DNA from: Turnera subulata
Taxonomy: Eukaryota; Streptophyta; Magnoliopsida; Malpighiales; Passifloraceae
DNA length: 64,000 nt
Direction: 5' to 3'
Assembly (NCBI GenBank): GCA_028386065.3
Contig: JAKUCV010001000.1
Coordinates: forward strand, 55,809-119,808
Shown: one piece after another, positions 10,296 through 22,449 of the stretch
How positions within the stretch are numbered: the stretch's first letter is position 1
Layout of the letters: the number at the start of each line of letters is the position of its first letter
The notes under the pieces: generated by a model
Seen by the model: the letters and a program-made list of their open reading frames with translations, nothing else
Databases searched by the model: none
What the model was told of the DNA's origin: nothing
Translations under genes and position numbers: made by a program

Positions 10296-12890
10296 TGAAA
10301 CGTCCCGACCCGTATTTACCGTACACAGTAAACACGTGCCGGAATTGTGACGACCCAACCATACCAAGCCCAGCATACAGTGTATACAATAGGAACACGG
10401 GCTCAACAGCCCAAAAATAATAACGTCAATAACAACATAATCAGCCCAATGGCCCAACAATAGTAAAAACAATGCACAGCGGAAGACTTAATAATTCACA
10501 AAACACTATATGCGACACTGATGCAAACTATGGATCCAAGCCCTGTCCAAGGGATAACGCCGCAGCCTGTCTGGAATGCACCAATCCTGTACCACAAATA
10601 ATCCATCCTACGGGATGAAAGCCCGCAGGTGAGGGGTGAGTCCGAAGTGCTCACCGACGAAGGAAATACAATCAATATGCACACTATAAATACTCAAGGT
10701 CAAAAACAGGTAAAAACCATCAAAATACACCACAATTTTATCTTTCCGGGCCCCGTCACGGATAAGCTAGAGGTCAGACCTGGTTATCAACACATTCCGG
10801 GTGCCAGACCAAATCCAGAGAACCCAGGGATCGACATCCCAAAAATACGAACCCAGGGATAGACATCCCAAAAATAATCACGGGATAGACATCCCAAGCA
10901 TAGACATGCTTATCACAAGTAACCCAGGTCACGACCACCACGAAACAGTCTTAAACCATCGAGTCGTACCACTACTTACCACGTGACAATTATATTATCA
11001 TCATCAAAACAAAATCACAGGGATCAACATCCCTAACCAAAATACCGGGATAGACATCCCTATCCAAAATCAAGGATCGACATCCTTATCACAATTATTA
11101 TTTATTCCAATATTCTTATGGCCAAAGACACGATAATAAATATCCAAAAACCAACCACAACACTGGGATAAACATCCCGACAACAATCAAGACAATGGGA
11201 TAGACATCCCAAGCATACGAACCCAGGGATAGACATCCCAAAAATAATCACGGGATAGACATCCCAAGCATAGACATGCTTATCACAAGTAACCCAGGTC
11301 ATGGCCACCACGAAACAGTCTTAAACCATCGAGTCGTACCACTACTTACCACGTGACAATTATATTATCATCTTCAAAACAAAATCACAGGGATCAACAT
11401 CCCTAACCAAAATACCGGGATGGACATCCCTATCCAAAATCAAGGATCGACATCCTTATCACAATTATTATTTATTCCAATATTCTTATGGCCATCACAA
11501 TTATTATTTATTCCAACATTCTTATGGCCAAAGACACGATAATAAATATCCAAAAACCAACCACAACACTGGGATAAACATCCCGACAACAATCAAGACA
11601 ATGGGATAAACATCCCGAACCAAACCACAACAAATGCAATACTCAACAGTGCAATAACTATCAAACACAACAACCGAGTAATATAGGCACATAATGAAGG
11701 AAATCCATCCTCACCTTGGCCGATTACTCAACTCCGGAAACAATGACCGGTCCGACGCCTGCTCCTCGGGAAACTACCCGATATCCAAACCTATACCACA
11801 AAACAATATATACACATAAATGCACATAATCAGTATGCTATGATGCCAAAACTGCAAAATAATCCCATCCCAGTTCATATCTTTTATTATCATCTTTTAC
11901 CGAAAATATTATACCGTACGTATATCCGAATATAATTTCGGTACCATACTTTAATTAAAACTCTTTTCAAAATATTTTTCATAAATTAATTATACTTTTC
12001 CAAAATAATAAACATCATAATTTTCCTAGGAATTGTAACTTATATATATTTATCCCAAAGTTATTTCCATAAAATGTTATACTTGCCAAAATTTAATTAC
12101 TAAATATTATTATTTTAGGAAAATCATTTCCAGAGAATATAATTATATAACTTATTTTCTGAAAATAAATACGAATTTATAAATACACATACATATATTT
12201 CCCAAATTATTCTCGTATGCATAAATATTATTTATTTTCCATATCTCATATTTTTCCAAAATATTTCCAATTAAATCATGTATATAATTTTTTTTCCAAA
12301 AATTATTTAGTGTCAGGAAATAATTATTAAAACCAGATTATATTTTATTTATTTATTTTTTTTATATCTGGACTGGGCCAAGTCCAAGCCCAGCCCAAGG
12401 CCCAAGCTAAAGCCCAGGCGTAGAAGCTGACCAGCAAGGCAGCCAGCCCAGGCGTGTTAGGCCCAGACCAGCAGCCCAAGGCCTCAAGCCCCAGCCCGCT
12501 AGTTCAGCCCACCCAACTCGCGGATCTAAAGAGAACGGGTCAGCCCGTCATGAGTTCGGGTCGTCACCAACCCGGGCTGCTCACCTTGGAATCGACGGCG
12601 GCGCGGCACGGGATGGCGAGGCGAGGCGTGGCGACGACGAGGCACGGGAGCAGCGACGGTGGAGGCGCGCTACGCGGGCGAGGCGGCTGCTGGTGGTGCG
12701 GCGGTGCGACGCGAGCGGAAGGGGACGGATCTGAGTCGGGTCCTCCTCGTCCAAGGGAGGTGGCGGCGTCTCGTCCAAGCGGCGGCACGGCTGGCTTGGC
12801 GATGGAAGGGCGGCACGACCACGAGGAGAAGAGGCGGCAGGTGGTGAAGGTGGTCGTTGGTGGTGGTGGCCGGCTGCGGTGGCTCTTCAC

Positions 12891-12922
<32 letters not shown>

Positions 12923-13438
12923 TTTTTCTTTTTTTTTCCCTTCCTTCCCGATTTCCATTCCTTTTTTTTTCCTTCTCTTTTTTCTTATTTTTTTCTTCTC
13001 CTCTATTTTTATTTTCCAGTTTCCCTCTTTTTTTTCTCTCCTTTTCTCTCTTTTTTTTTTCTTCTTTTTTTTTTTCCTCTCTTCCTCTCCTCTTCTGTCG
13101 CCTGATTCCTGCTTTTAAAACCTTTTTTTTACTATTTAACATGTGAGCTTCAATAATGCAATTATCTGAAGCGAGTCCTGTCCGGACCAAAAAATAACTG
13201 TTACCCCCTTAGTTATTTTCCGGTGTGATTTTTCTGAGAATTTCGGGACCCGAAAAATACTGACTTAGGCCCGAAAAATCCACGGAAAAATCACGAGCGC
13301 GGGAAAACTCTCGGTTACAAAAAACGACGCTCGATTTACCTTGAATTAATTACCCAAGATTAATTCTTCCGGTAAATCACTGTAGAAAGACTTTTACAGT
13401 CCCGGTAAAAATTTAAAATTTTTACCCGGGCTGTTACA
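10296..13438 (-). mobile_element. LTR of the 3-kb family, copy 2, complete
   Basis: Bounded by TGAAACG (plus-strand left end) and CTGTTACA (right end), the TG...CA termini of an LTR in minus orientation, 3143 bases. It is longer than its sister copy because of a 370-base internal duplication of the dyad array (10846 onwards repeated from 11216) and a smaller one at 11457-11530. It holds a GC-rich block (about 12400-12885), a C/T homopolymer tract (12891-13110), the 76-nt mini-exon-like segment (11715-11790) and the hairpin block (10610-10660). On the right it passes straight into retroelement internal sequence, so it was the 3' LTR of a longer element. Confidence 0.88.
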
Positions 13439-13513
13439 GTCTACCCACCTTAAAAAGAATTTCGTCCTCGAAATTCTGTCTTATCCGTGGGTCCTACCAC
13501 AGTAAGCTTCTGG
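13439..13513 (-). mobile_element. Retroelement internal 3' tail with polypurine tract
   Basis: On the minus strand this reads CGAGGACGAAATTCTTTTTA followed by AGGTGGGTAGAC and then the LTR. The same layout, polypurine-like tract directly before TGTAACAG, occurs on the plus strand at 62915-62950. Such a tail next to a TG...CA LTR with 5-bp target duplications points to a Ty3/gypsy element; the GACGAAATTC word resembles Del/Tekay-type tails as I remember them. Only about 75 bases remain. Confidence 0.7.
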
Positions 13514-14000
13514 CAATAACAACATAATCACGTTCTATGCGCACTTGTACTAAGATCCAATTCTTCAAATATTTTTGAGGTTCTGCCTGAAAAAACAATG
13601 TAGTATCAGTATATACCCTGTTTTAGTTGTTATCTGCAGATGGAGATGGTGGTACTAGTGGATGGAGGGGTGTCTTTCTAGGCATTGCTTACCCATGCTT
13701 TCCTCTTTAAAATAATATCTTACGCTTACCAACGGATGGACATGGTGGTAGTGACTAGTGATGCCTGTTTTAACAAATTCTGATGACTGTTTTATTATTC
13801 TTTTCTTGAATATGAACAAAAGAATGCCAAGCATCAAGGTCTGTAACAAAATTGGGAAGCAAATAATAGTTTCTTATTTTATTCCTGAGTGTCTCTAGTC
13901 ATCAATATTGCAGTCCAGAGAATTATCACTTCAAAATGTAAAAGAAGCAAAACCCCTACAATAATCCATTTGAACCAACCAGTTGATGACAAGCAAATAA

Positions 14001-14187
14001 GGCTATGTTTGGTATGGAGGGAGAGATGGAATGAGATTGGGAATAGGAATACCACCATTAGATGAGGCGTCGGATTCCGGATTTTTACGCGACGTAGAAT
14101 CCTATTCCTTACCCCAAATGCCAACCAAACATAAAAAGGAATAGGATTTCTATTCTGTTTCCAATTCCTAGTATACCAAACATAGCC
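14001..14187. mobile_element. Tourist-like MITE (PIF/Harbinger)
   Basis: 187 bases with terminal inverted repeats GGCTATGTTTGGTA / TACCAAACATAGCC and a TAA target duplication (13998-14000, 14188-14190). The paralogous units 1 and 2 have the empty site (GCAAATAAGTGTACC), which proves the insertion and its exact ends. Confidence 0.95.
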
Positions 14188-14333
14188 TAAGTGTACCGAA
14201 ACAAACAAGAAACAAGAAAAAGAAAGAAATTGTGCTAAAGGGTCGCATTATATATCAGAATTGCAGAACTATAACGTACCAGGAAAACAAGAATTACATA
14301 ATTACATAAACTGCATTAATCTCGAAAGAATTA

Positions 14334-17027
14334 TGAAACGTCCCGACCCGTATTTACCGTACACAGTAAACACGTGCCGGAACTGTGACGACCCAACCAT
14401 ACCAAGCCCAGCATACAGTGTATACAATAGGAACACGGGCTCAACAACCCAAAAATAATAACGTCAATAACAACATAATCAGCCCAATGGCCCAACAATA
14501 GTAAAAACAATGCACAGCGGAAGACTTAATAATTCACAAAACACTGTATGCGACACTGATGCAAACTATGGATCCAAGCCCTGTCCAAGGGATAACGCCG
14601 CAGCCTGTCTGGAATGCACCAATCCTGTACCACAAATAATCCATCCTACGGGATGAAAGCCCGCAGGTGAGGGGTGAGTCCGAAGTGCTCACCGACGAAG
14701 GAAAGACAATCAATATGCACACTATAAATACTCAAGGTTAAAAACAGGTAAAAACCATCAAAATACACCAGACCGAAAACAAATCAAAAGACTCAAACAA
14801 AATTCCAATTTCCAATTTTATCTTTCCGGGCCCCGTCACAGAAAAGCTAGAGGTCAGACCTGGTTATCAACACATTCCGGGTGCCAGACCAAATCCAGAG
14901 AACCCAGGGATCGACATCGCAAAAATACGAACCCAGGGATAGACATCCCAAAAATAATCACGGGATAGACATCCCAAGCATAGACATGCTTATCACAAGT
15001 AACCCAGGTCACGGCCACCACGAAACAGTCTTAAACCATCGAGTCGTACCACTACTTACCACGTGACAATTATATTATCATCATCAAAACAAAATCACAG
15101 GGATCAACATCCCTAACCAAAATACCGGGATAGACATCCCTATCCAAAATCAAGGATCGACATCCTTATCACAATTATTATTTATTCCATTATTCTTATG
15201 GCCAAAGACACGATAATAAATATCCAAAAACCAACCACAACAATGGGATAAACATCCCGACAACAATCAAGACAATGGGATAAACATCCCAAACCAAACC
15301 ACAACAAACGCAATACTCAACAGTGCAATAACCATCAACCACAACAACCTAGTAATATAGGCTCATAATGAAGGAAATCCATCCTCACCTTGGCCGATTA
15401 CTCAACTCCGGAAACAATGACCGGTCCGACGCCGGCTCCTCAGGAAACTGCCCGATATCCAAACCTATACCACAAAACAATATATACACATAAATGCACA
15501 TAATCGGTATGCTATGATGCCAAAACTGCAAAATAATCCCATCCCAGTTCATATCTTTTATTATCATCTTTTACCGAAAATATTATACCGTATGTATATC
15601 CGAATATAATTTCGGTACCATACTTTAATTAAAACTCTTTTCAAAATATTTTTCATAAATTAATTATACTTTTCCAAAATAATAAACATCATAATTTTCC
15701 TAGGAATTATAACTTATATATATTTATCCCAAAGTTATTTCCATAAAATGTTATACTTGCCAAAATTTAATTACTAAATATTATTATTTTAGGAAAATCA
15801 TTTCCAGAGAATATAATTATATAACTTATTTTTTGAAAATAAATACGAATTTATAAATACACAAACATATATTTCCCAAATTATTCTCGTATGCATAAAT
15901 ATTATTTATTTTCCATATCTCATATTTTTTCAAAATATTTCCAATTAAATCATGTATATAATTTTTTTTCCAAAAATTATTTAGTGTCAGGAAATAATTA
16001 TTAAAACCAGATTATATTTTATTTATTTATTTTTTTATATCTGGACTGGGCCAAGTCCAAGCCCAGTCCAAGGCCCAAGCTAAAGCCCAGGCGTAGGAGC
16101 TGACCAGCAAGGCAGCCAGCCCAGGTGTGTTAGGCCCTGACCAGCAGCCAAAGGCCTCAAGCCCCAGCCCGCTAGTTCAGCCCACCCAACTCGCCCGGAT
16201 CCAAAGAGAACGGGTCAGCCCGTCATGAGTTCGGGTCGTCACCAACCCGGGCTGCTCACCTTGGAATCGACGGTGGTGCGGCACGGGATGGCGAGGCGAG
16301 GCGTGGCGACGACGAGGCACGGGAGCAGCGACGGTAGAGGCGCGCTACGCGGGCGAGGCGGCTGCTGGTGGTGCGGCGGTGCGACGAGAGCGGAAGGGGA
16401 CGGATCCGAGTCGGGTCCTCCTCGTCCAAGGGCGGTGGCGGCGTCTCGTCCAAGCGGCGGCACGGCTGGCTTGGCGATGGAAGAGCGGCGCGACCACGAG
16501 GAGAAGAGGCGGCAGGTCGTGAAGGTGGTCGTTGGTGGTGGTGGCCGGCTGCGGTGGCTCTTCCCCACCCCCCCCCCTCGCTTTTTTTTTCTTTTTTTTT
16601 TCCTTCCTTCCCGATTCAAATTCCTTTTTTATTTCCTTCTCTTTTTTCTTATTTTTTTCTTCTCCTCTATTTTTCTTTTCCAGTTTCTCTCTTTTTTTTT
16701 CTTCTTTTTTTCTCTTTTTTTTCTTCTCTTTTTTTCTTCTCTCCTTTTCTCTCTTTTTTTTTCTTTCTTCTTCTTTTTTTTTTCCTCTCTTCCTCTCCTC
16801 TTCTGCCGCCTGATTCCTGCTTTTAAAACCTTTTTTTTACCATTTAACATGTGAGCTTCAATAATGCAATTATCTGGAGCGAGTTCGGTCTGGACCAGAA
16901 AATAACTGATACCCCCTTAGTTATTTTCCGGTGTGATTTTTCTGAGAATTTCGGGACCCGAAAAATAACGACTTAGGCCCGAAAAATCCACGGAAAAATC
17001 ACGAGCGCGAGAAAACTCTCGGTTACA
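14334..17027 (-). mobile_element. LTR of the 3-kb family, copy 3, solo with TSD
   Basis: Minus orientation. Flanked by AATTA on both sides (14329-14333, 17028-17032), so it is a solo LTR. The U3 terminus is shortened: about 110 bases present in copy 2 are missing between two GTTACA words, leaving CGGTTACA as the end. Otherwise near-identical to copy 2, with GC-rich block (about 16040-16560), C/T tract (16565-16800), mini-exon-like segment and dyad array (14905-15290). Confidence 0.9.
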
Positions 17028-17102
17028 AATTAAGTGTCATTACTACTATTTCAAAAGTAGTACAACTAATGAATCCACACTAACTAACTAATTACACGTG
17101 AT

Positions 17103-18035
17103 TCACAAGACTAATAATCCATTACTACTAATTAACATATGGCTGCTGCAATGGATATAGCGAGAAAGCAGCGGGAGGCGCAAAATAAACCCGATGGCAG
17201 ACTGCGGGGGCTGGGAATGGCATGACAGTAGTAGTAGGAGTAGAATGGGTGGCGGCGCTGAGGTTGGCCCTGCCGGGCGGGGTAGCCAGGGGGCGCTGAG
17301 GCCGTACAGGCAGCCATGGACGATGGGGAAGCGGCGGCACCGCATGCAGTGGAAGACGAGCGCCGTCAGCAGGCTGTCGGAGCAGGCGTTGTGGGCCCCA
17401 CCACCGGTGGGCCTCTCCACCTGGAGCAGTCGCCCCAACTCCTCCAGCCCGAGTTCTCCGTTCTTGAGTTGGTGGAAGAACTGGGCGGAGCGCTTGAGAT
17501 CGATGATCCTGCCGCCCAAGATTCCTGGGAGGTCTCGCGTGAAGTCGGGTAAGGCAAGGGGCAGAGGCTTGTTGTTGGTGACGAGTTTCAGGAGATAGGC
17601 AAGATCTTAGGAGCCATGGAAGGTGACCCACGTCAGGTTGCGGTGCCGGGGGAGTAGGGCAGCGAACTCGTGCCAAAACTCGTCCCAGTTAATACCATCC
17701 GACCTCAGCTTGTCGAAGTCGATGCCGTTCTTCTTCAAGAACCGGACAAAATCCTTGTTGTAAGATTCTTTCCCAAGATCGAAGGCAAACTTGAATTCCC
17801 AGGTCTTCAAAACACCACGGTTGCCGTCAGACAACGTGAGGCCTAGTTGGACCAACCTTGTCTTGTCAATGTTATACTTCATGTCCGCATATCGGACATC
17901 ATCGCTGCCGAATCTTGGAGTTTGCCTCAGCCACCCTGGAAACTTTGTATCAACACTTACAAAAGAGAAATTGTAAAGGGCGAAGTGCAGATGCTGCAAC
18001 TCCGTCTTGAAATTCTGTCGCCAAACCGGTGTTAT
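17103..18035 (-). pseudogene. CCR4-associated factor 1 (CAF1) deadenylase, dead copy
   Basis: One reading frame of about 310 codons matches the plant CAF1 nuclease: ITPVWRQNFKTEL, FSFVSVDTKFPGWLR, LVQLGLTLSDGNRG, GIDFDKLRSDGIN, LTWVTFHGS, then after a stop LAYLLKLVTNNKPL, GGRIIDLKRSAQFF and SDSLLTAL. CAF1 shortens mRNA poly-A tails in the CCR4-NOT complex. Three faults are visible: a TAA in place of the Tyr codon after FHGS (17607-17609); no in-frame ATG, the N-terminus starting after a TAA inside an A/G tract near 18060; and DTK where the DEDD catalytic site needs D-x-E. It is intronless, as CAF1 genes usually are. It borders the right end of the solo LTR at 17027. Transcription is possible, but an active enzyme is not. 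Confidence 0.85.
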
Positions 18036-19097
18036 TTCTATTTTTCTCTTTCTTTCTTTTTTTTTTTAGAAGCTTTCCTTACTTTTGAATGACTATGAGT
18101 CTATAATTACTTGGCTCATGAAGATTTGTTGTTCCTAACTCTGTTGCACTTTAATTCTTATTTAAACAAGAGTTATGTCTTGGTATTCAAATATGTACTA
18201 GAATAATATAGTTCGAGTAGAACGGGAATTAACTTTTCTTTTGTTATTCTATACAAAATTTCATAAGTTTCAGTTAAAAAGAAAGAAAGGAATTGAATTA
18301 CTTCCCAAGGAAAAAGAACTGCAGATGCCTTAGCCACTTTAGCGTCAATGGTAGATATGCGCTACCAATGGAATTGCATATTGATACTTATCGAGTATAG
18401 AATAGATTTGCTTCTCCTTATCCCTACCAATAGAATTGGAACATTATGACTAAAATATTTATAGAAAGAAGGGGGAGTCAATGTCAATAATTTGCTGACT
18501 TTTATCTTCTCTCTTTTTTATCTTTTGGAGAGATTTTTTAGAATAACCGGGAGATTGCTTCTAATTAGTACTAAAAAAAAGTACATGGTTCTCGTCGTGG
18601 AGTGATGATCCCATACCTTAGGCCCAACATGGAGGACTAATTTAATTTCTAGGACTGTGCTCTTGTGTAACGCATAATAGGGCTTTATTTGATTTTTATG
18701 GTTGCATAATACAGTGCACTTTAGTTACAAACTTACAATGAATAGGGATGGGTATTCGAGAATTTGGATTGGAATATGTAATTATAAAATTTGGAATCTC
18801 AAAATTGTCAAAATGTCTATCCATACCGAATTCAAAATTCCAATATCCAGAATTCCAAATTCCTAAACTTTAATTTGGATAATTCAGTATAGTTCTAATC
18901 ATCCGAAATTTGTTATATTTCTTTAATCCACTTACAAAATTACATAATTTAAAATTTTTTTAAAGTTACATAATCTAAAAATTCCATAACTATCTATTTT
19001 CTAATTTTATCTTGAAATGATTTAACAAGTGTAAACTAATACTAAAGTGTAAAAATAAAAATTACATAAGAATTACTACGTCCCACGTCCCTGCTCA
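18036..19097. other. Spacer, no gene seen
   Basis: AT-rich. A block at 18680-18742 is repeated in diverged form at 30238-30301 (shared words GGGCTTTATTTG and TTTTTATGGTTGC), probably an old dispersed repeat. Nothing coding. Confidence 0.4.
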
Positions 19098-22011
19098 TTA
19101 ATTTCCACCCAACGCCTGTGCAGTTGGGAACTTGTTGCTGCAGTACTTGCACCCGAAGCTGCGACCTCCAGCATCGGCTTGCATAGGAATAATACCATTT
19201 GACACCTTTGGTACACTAGTATCCTGATCAGACATAACAGCTGCTGTAACAGCCCGGGTAATTTTTACGTTTTTACCGGTACCGTAAAAATTTATTTTAC
19301 AGTTATTTACCATTAAAATTAATCTTGGGTAATTAATTTATGGTAATTCAAGCTTTGGATTCTGAAACCGAGCCCTGTCCCACGTTCGGAATTTTTCTGC
19401 GGATTTTTCGGACCAAAGTTGGAATTTTTCGGTTCTAGAAATCTTCAGAAAAGTCAGGTTTATCCCCGAGTTATCGGACCAGAAATTAAGCTAAGGGGGT
19501 ATTATAGTTATTTTCTGGTCCGGACGGGACACGCCTCACAAGCTGCACAGCAATGAGGCAGCCGCCACCCACTGTGAAGCTTGTGAGTGGATTGTGCCAC
19601 CCGTGAAATGCCAGTGTTCTGCCCGTGCTTCACTTTACCTGTGCCTTCATGCCATTCCAGTACACACACAGCCTTCTTCTCTTCTCCTGCAAACCCTCTC
19701 CCAGTAGCCATCTTTCCTGCAAAACACCTGCAAAACCATCTCCTGCATACACAACCTTAGAATCCTGCAAAAGAAAAAAAAAAAGGAAAGCACACACACA
19801 CACCCAGCATCTAAACGCTGCTGTTTTTGACCACTCCCAACACCCACCTTCTTCTTCCTTCTTCCTCTCCCCGTGGTCGAGCCACCACCGGCACCACACG
19901 CCACCGAGACACCATCACCACCTTCGACCACCTGCACCGCCTTCCTCCTCACCTCTCGCGCGTGGTCGCGCCACCAGCAGCCCCTCTCCTCTACTCTCTC
20001 CCCGTCGCGTTCATCTACCTGACGACACGCCACCGCCTCCTCCACGACTTGCAGCGGTCGCTGTTGCCTCCGTCTGCAGCCGGACCACCTCGCGCCCCCG
20101 TTCGTGGCGTTGCCCCGCCGTCTCGCATCTCCGACCGTGCTGTTTCCTCCTCGACTCGCTGTCACCGCCACAGCCTCCATGGTGAGCTGCGACACGTTGC
20201 ACGCGTCGGGTTGTGACCTCGGGCCGGGCTGACCCGTTGTCTCAACCGGGTTGTGGCTTGGGTCCGGGTGACCTGGGCTTAAGCTTTGGGGCCGGGTTGA
20301 CTTGAGATGGGCTGGCCACCTGGGCCCGCCGCATGGGCTGCTACCTGGGCTCCTGTTTGGGGTCTAGGATGGGCCTATTTGGTGGGTTTGGGCTAGTACT
20401 ATTTGGCCCAGTCCAGTTTTTTTAAAAAAAGATATAATCTGGAAAGGGAATTAAATGGAAGGAAAATAATAAAAAGGTTTATATTTTAGAAAATAATTTT
20501 GGAAATACATATGGTATATTATATTATGGAAAACAAATTAACTCGAGGAAATAAATATGGAAAGGGTATTATCAAAGAAGTATTGTACCGGAATAATAAC
20601 CGGGTATAAGTATAGTATATTTTGGGCACGTGGAAATTAAATGGTGAATTATGATGATAATGGGAAATTAACCCGGGAAGTAACCGAGACGAGTTAGTAT
20701 TTATTTTTCGGTATATAGTATTAGCATGGCATCTGCATAACATCTTATATGTGCATATTATTTGTTTGATATAGGAGTTGATAACGAGCAGATACCTGAG
20801 GAACCGAACTTGGAGTCTAATGGACAATTCCATAACTGATAATTGGCTAAGGTGAAGATGGATAACCTTGGATATGTGCCCGTAATACTGTGTGTGTTTT
20901 TGTTGTTTGATTGAACTGCTGAAATGATTATTGACTGTTATTGACTGCTATGGAAATTGTTGATGCTGTTGTTGGGTTGTGTTTGGACTTGTGGATATTG
21001 TGTTGAGAATAATGCTGAACTGTTAACTGTGATTTATTGATGTTATGTGTCTGTTGTTGGTTTGGTCTGTGGAATAATCTGAAATAATGGGAAGTTGGAT
21101 AGTTGATGATAGAGTAATGAAACTGGACTGAACTAGAGATGATGATTTAATTGTCACATGGAAAGTAGGGGTACGACTAGATGGTTAGAGGCTAGTTCTG
21201 TGGTGTCATGGCCGGTTTGGTTTGGTTGTTGGGGATGTTGATCCCGGATGATTTGGATATTGGGATGTTGATCCCGGATCTGTTGTTATTGGGATGTTGA
21301 TCTCGGATTGGTTATTGTTGGGATGTTGATCCCGGATTGTGTTTTGGCCTGGCATCCGGAATTAGTTAATAACCAGGTACGACCCTAGCTTGTCCAGTGA
21401 CAGGGGCCCGGAAGATAAAATTGGTGATAATAATAAATATTCTTTTGGTCTTGGCTCAGTAGAGTATGGTAGAATCTTTGTGTTGTGATTGTCTGTGTTT
21501 ACTTCGAAAGTATTATGGTTGACAACATATCTCTGTTTATCCTTCGTCGGTGAGCACTTCGGACTCACCCCTCACCTGAGAGCTTTCATCCCGTAGGTTA
21601 AGCTGTTTCGTAGTTCAGGTACAACGTTCGATGGCTACTGCTTTCTTCTCCACCTGACTCCGGATCCATACCTCCGCTGCATGTGCATTTAAGTCTTCCG
21701 CTGCTGCGTTATGTATGTTGTTGTGTTGCTGCTTTCCTTTATCGCTTTTGATGCTGTCTATTTTGGATTATGCTGCTACTGTTGAGTAACATGGGTGGAT
21801 TGAATAATGGTCTCCGGGTATGGGTGATAGTTGTAATATATACAGTGTGTTGTTGTTTTGATTTACTGTGTAGTATTTTACTGCGATGTACTGCCTGTAC
21901 TATCAATAAGAATAGTTTCGGCACGTGTTTACTATGTTCGGTAAATACGGGTCGGGGCGCTTCAGCTGCAATGTTGAGATCCAACTCTGGCCTTTTCTCA
22001 ATGGAAGACAT
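19098..22011 (-). pseudogene. C2H2 zinc-finger/EAR repressor gene split by a solo LTR
   Basis: The minus-strand ATG at 22011 opens MSSIEKRPELDLNIAA, with the EAR repression motif LDLNI. After 2.7 kb of LTR the same frame resumes at 19244 and ends in FGCKYCSNKFPTAQALGGN followed by a stop at 19098, the start of a plant Q-type C2H2 finger (CxxC...QALGGHQ). The LTR lies exactly between the two pieces, and its GCTGC target duplication keeps the frame. The second half of the finger is also gone: His of QALGGH reads Asn and a stop follows, so the two zinc-binding histidines are lost. Such short EAR/C2H2 proteins are transcriptional repressors in plant development or stress. The promoter would lie right of 22011. 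Confidence 0.75.
19245..21964 (+). mobile_element. Solo LTR of the 3-kb family (diverged), TSD GCTGC
   Basis: 2720 bases from TGTAACAGCCCGGGTAA to GGGTCGGGGCGCTTCA, flanked by GCTGC at 19240-19244 and 21965-21969. It is the most diverged copy but keeps every module: donor-like CATG|GTGAGC at 20182, mini-exon-like segment 20775-20851 (77 nt), GGGATGTTGATCCC dyads (about 21230-21340), hairpin block at 21549-21597 and a TATA-like TAATATATACAG (about 21834). CT-rich and CA-repeat sequence lies at 19670-19870. Confidence 0.95.
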
Positions 22012-22449
22012 TATTGAAATAAAAGGAATGGCTTGGTTTTGCAGGAAGCGAAGTATGATCAAAACTAGTGAATATGGTTGGTTGCTATGACTAAAACAGC
22101 AGGATTTACAAGGTTTATGTAGTGTGGCCAAAAGCCCAACTCATCTTCCATGCATGGCAGTTTGTCCTTCCATTGTGTTTTTTTTGGAAGTAAATCCTTC
22201 TAGTCATGGACAATTGCACACAAAAAAAGGTAACAACACATAAACTTGGAAATCTACCCATTTCTTTTACGGTTGACTAGCAACCATCTCTTATTGTTCA
22301 CTATCCATATATGATTGCAAGGTAATCAACTATTCATTGACTGATTGAATTCTTCCTGGAGTTTCCATTTTATTCTTTGTGCGTTCCAACCTGGCTGATT
22401 ATCTTAACTAGCCGAGCCTAAGCTTTTTTTTTTTTGTGGAAGCTCAGTA
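22012..22449. other. Upstream region of the split C2H2 gene
   Basis: Single-copy sequence between two solo LTRs. On the minus strand it is leader and promoter DNA of the zinc-finger remnant. A poly-T tract is at 22424-22434. No gene seen. Confidence 0.4.

Larger units (their letters stand above)
9358..13531. repeat. Tandem duplication, unit 2
   Basis: Near-identical to unit 1 up to 9347, but here the LTR is complete (10296-13438) and is followed by about 75 bases of retroelement internal tail. At the junction with unit 3, the word CAATAACAACATAATCA (about 13514-13530) is copied from the LTR itself (8403-8419, 10427-10443). A 27-base stretch present in units 1 and 3 (at 8712-8740) is missing. 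Confidence 0.88.
13532..17032. repeat. Tandem duplication, unit 3 (partial flank plus LTR)
   Basis: Begins at TTCTATGCGC, equal to 7659 and 9683 in units 1 and 2, so it lacks the LINE tail. It carries a Tourist-like MITE (14001-14187) not present in the other units and the third LTR copy. It ends at the right-hand 5-bp target duplication AATTA and runs into single-copy DNA. Confidence 0.88.

Noticed and set aside
8830..11630. Regular short repeats that might suggest a CRISPR array
   Set aside because: Units are inside LTRs of a plant genome, spacing is irregular and spacers are themselves repeated between copies.
12454..13190. Long open frames (up to 230 codons) over the GC-rich and C/T tract of the LTR, and the equivalent ones at 16225-16854, 22757-23467 and 61083-61646
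   Set aside because: They result from GC-rich and homopolymer composition in the LTR. Frames differ among copies and give poly-Phe, poly-Arg or poly-Pro tails.
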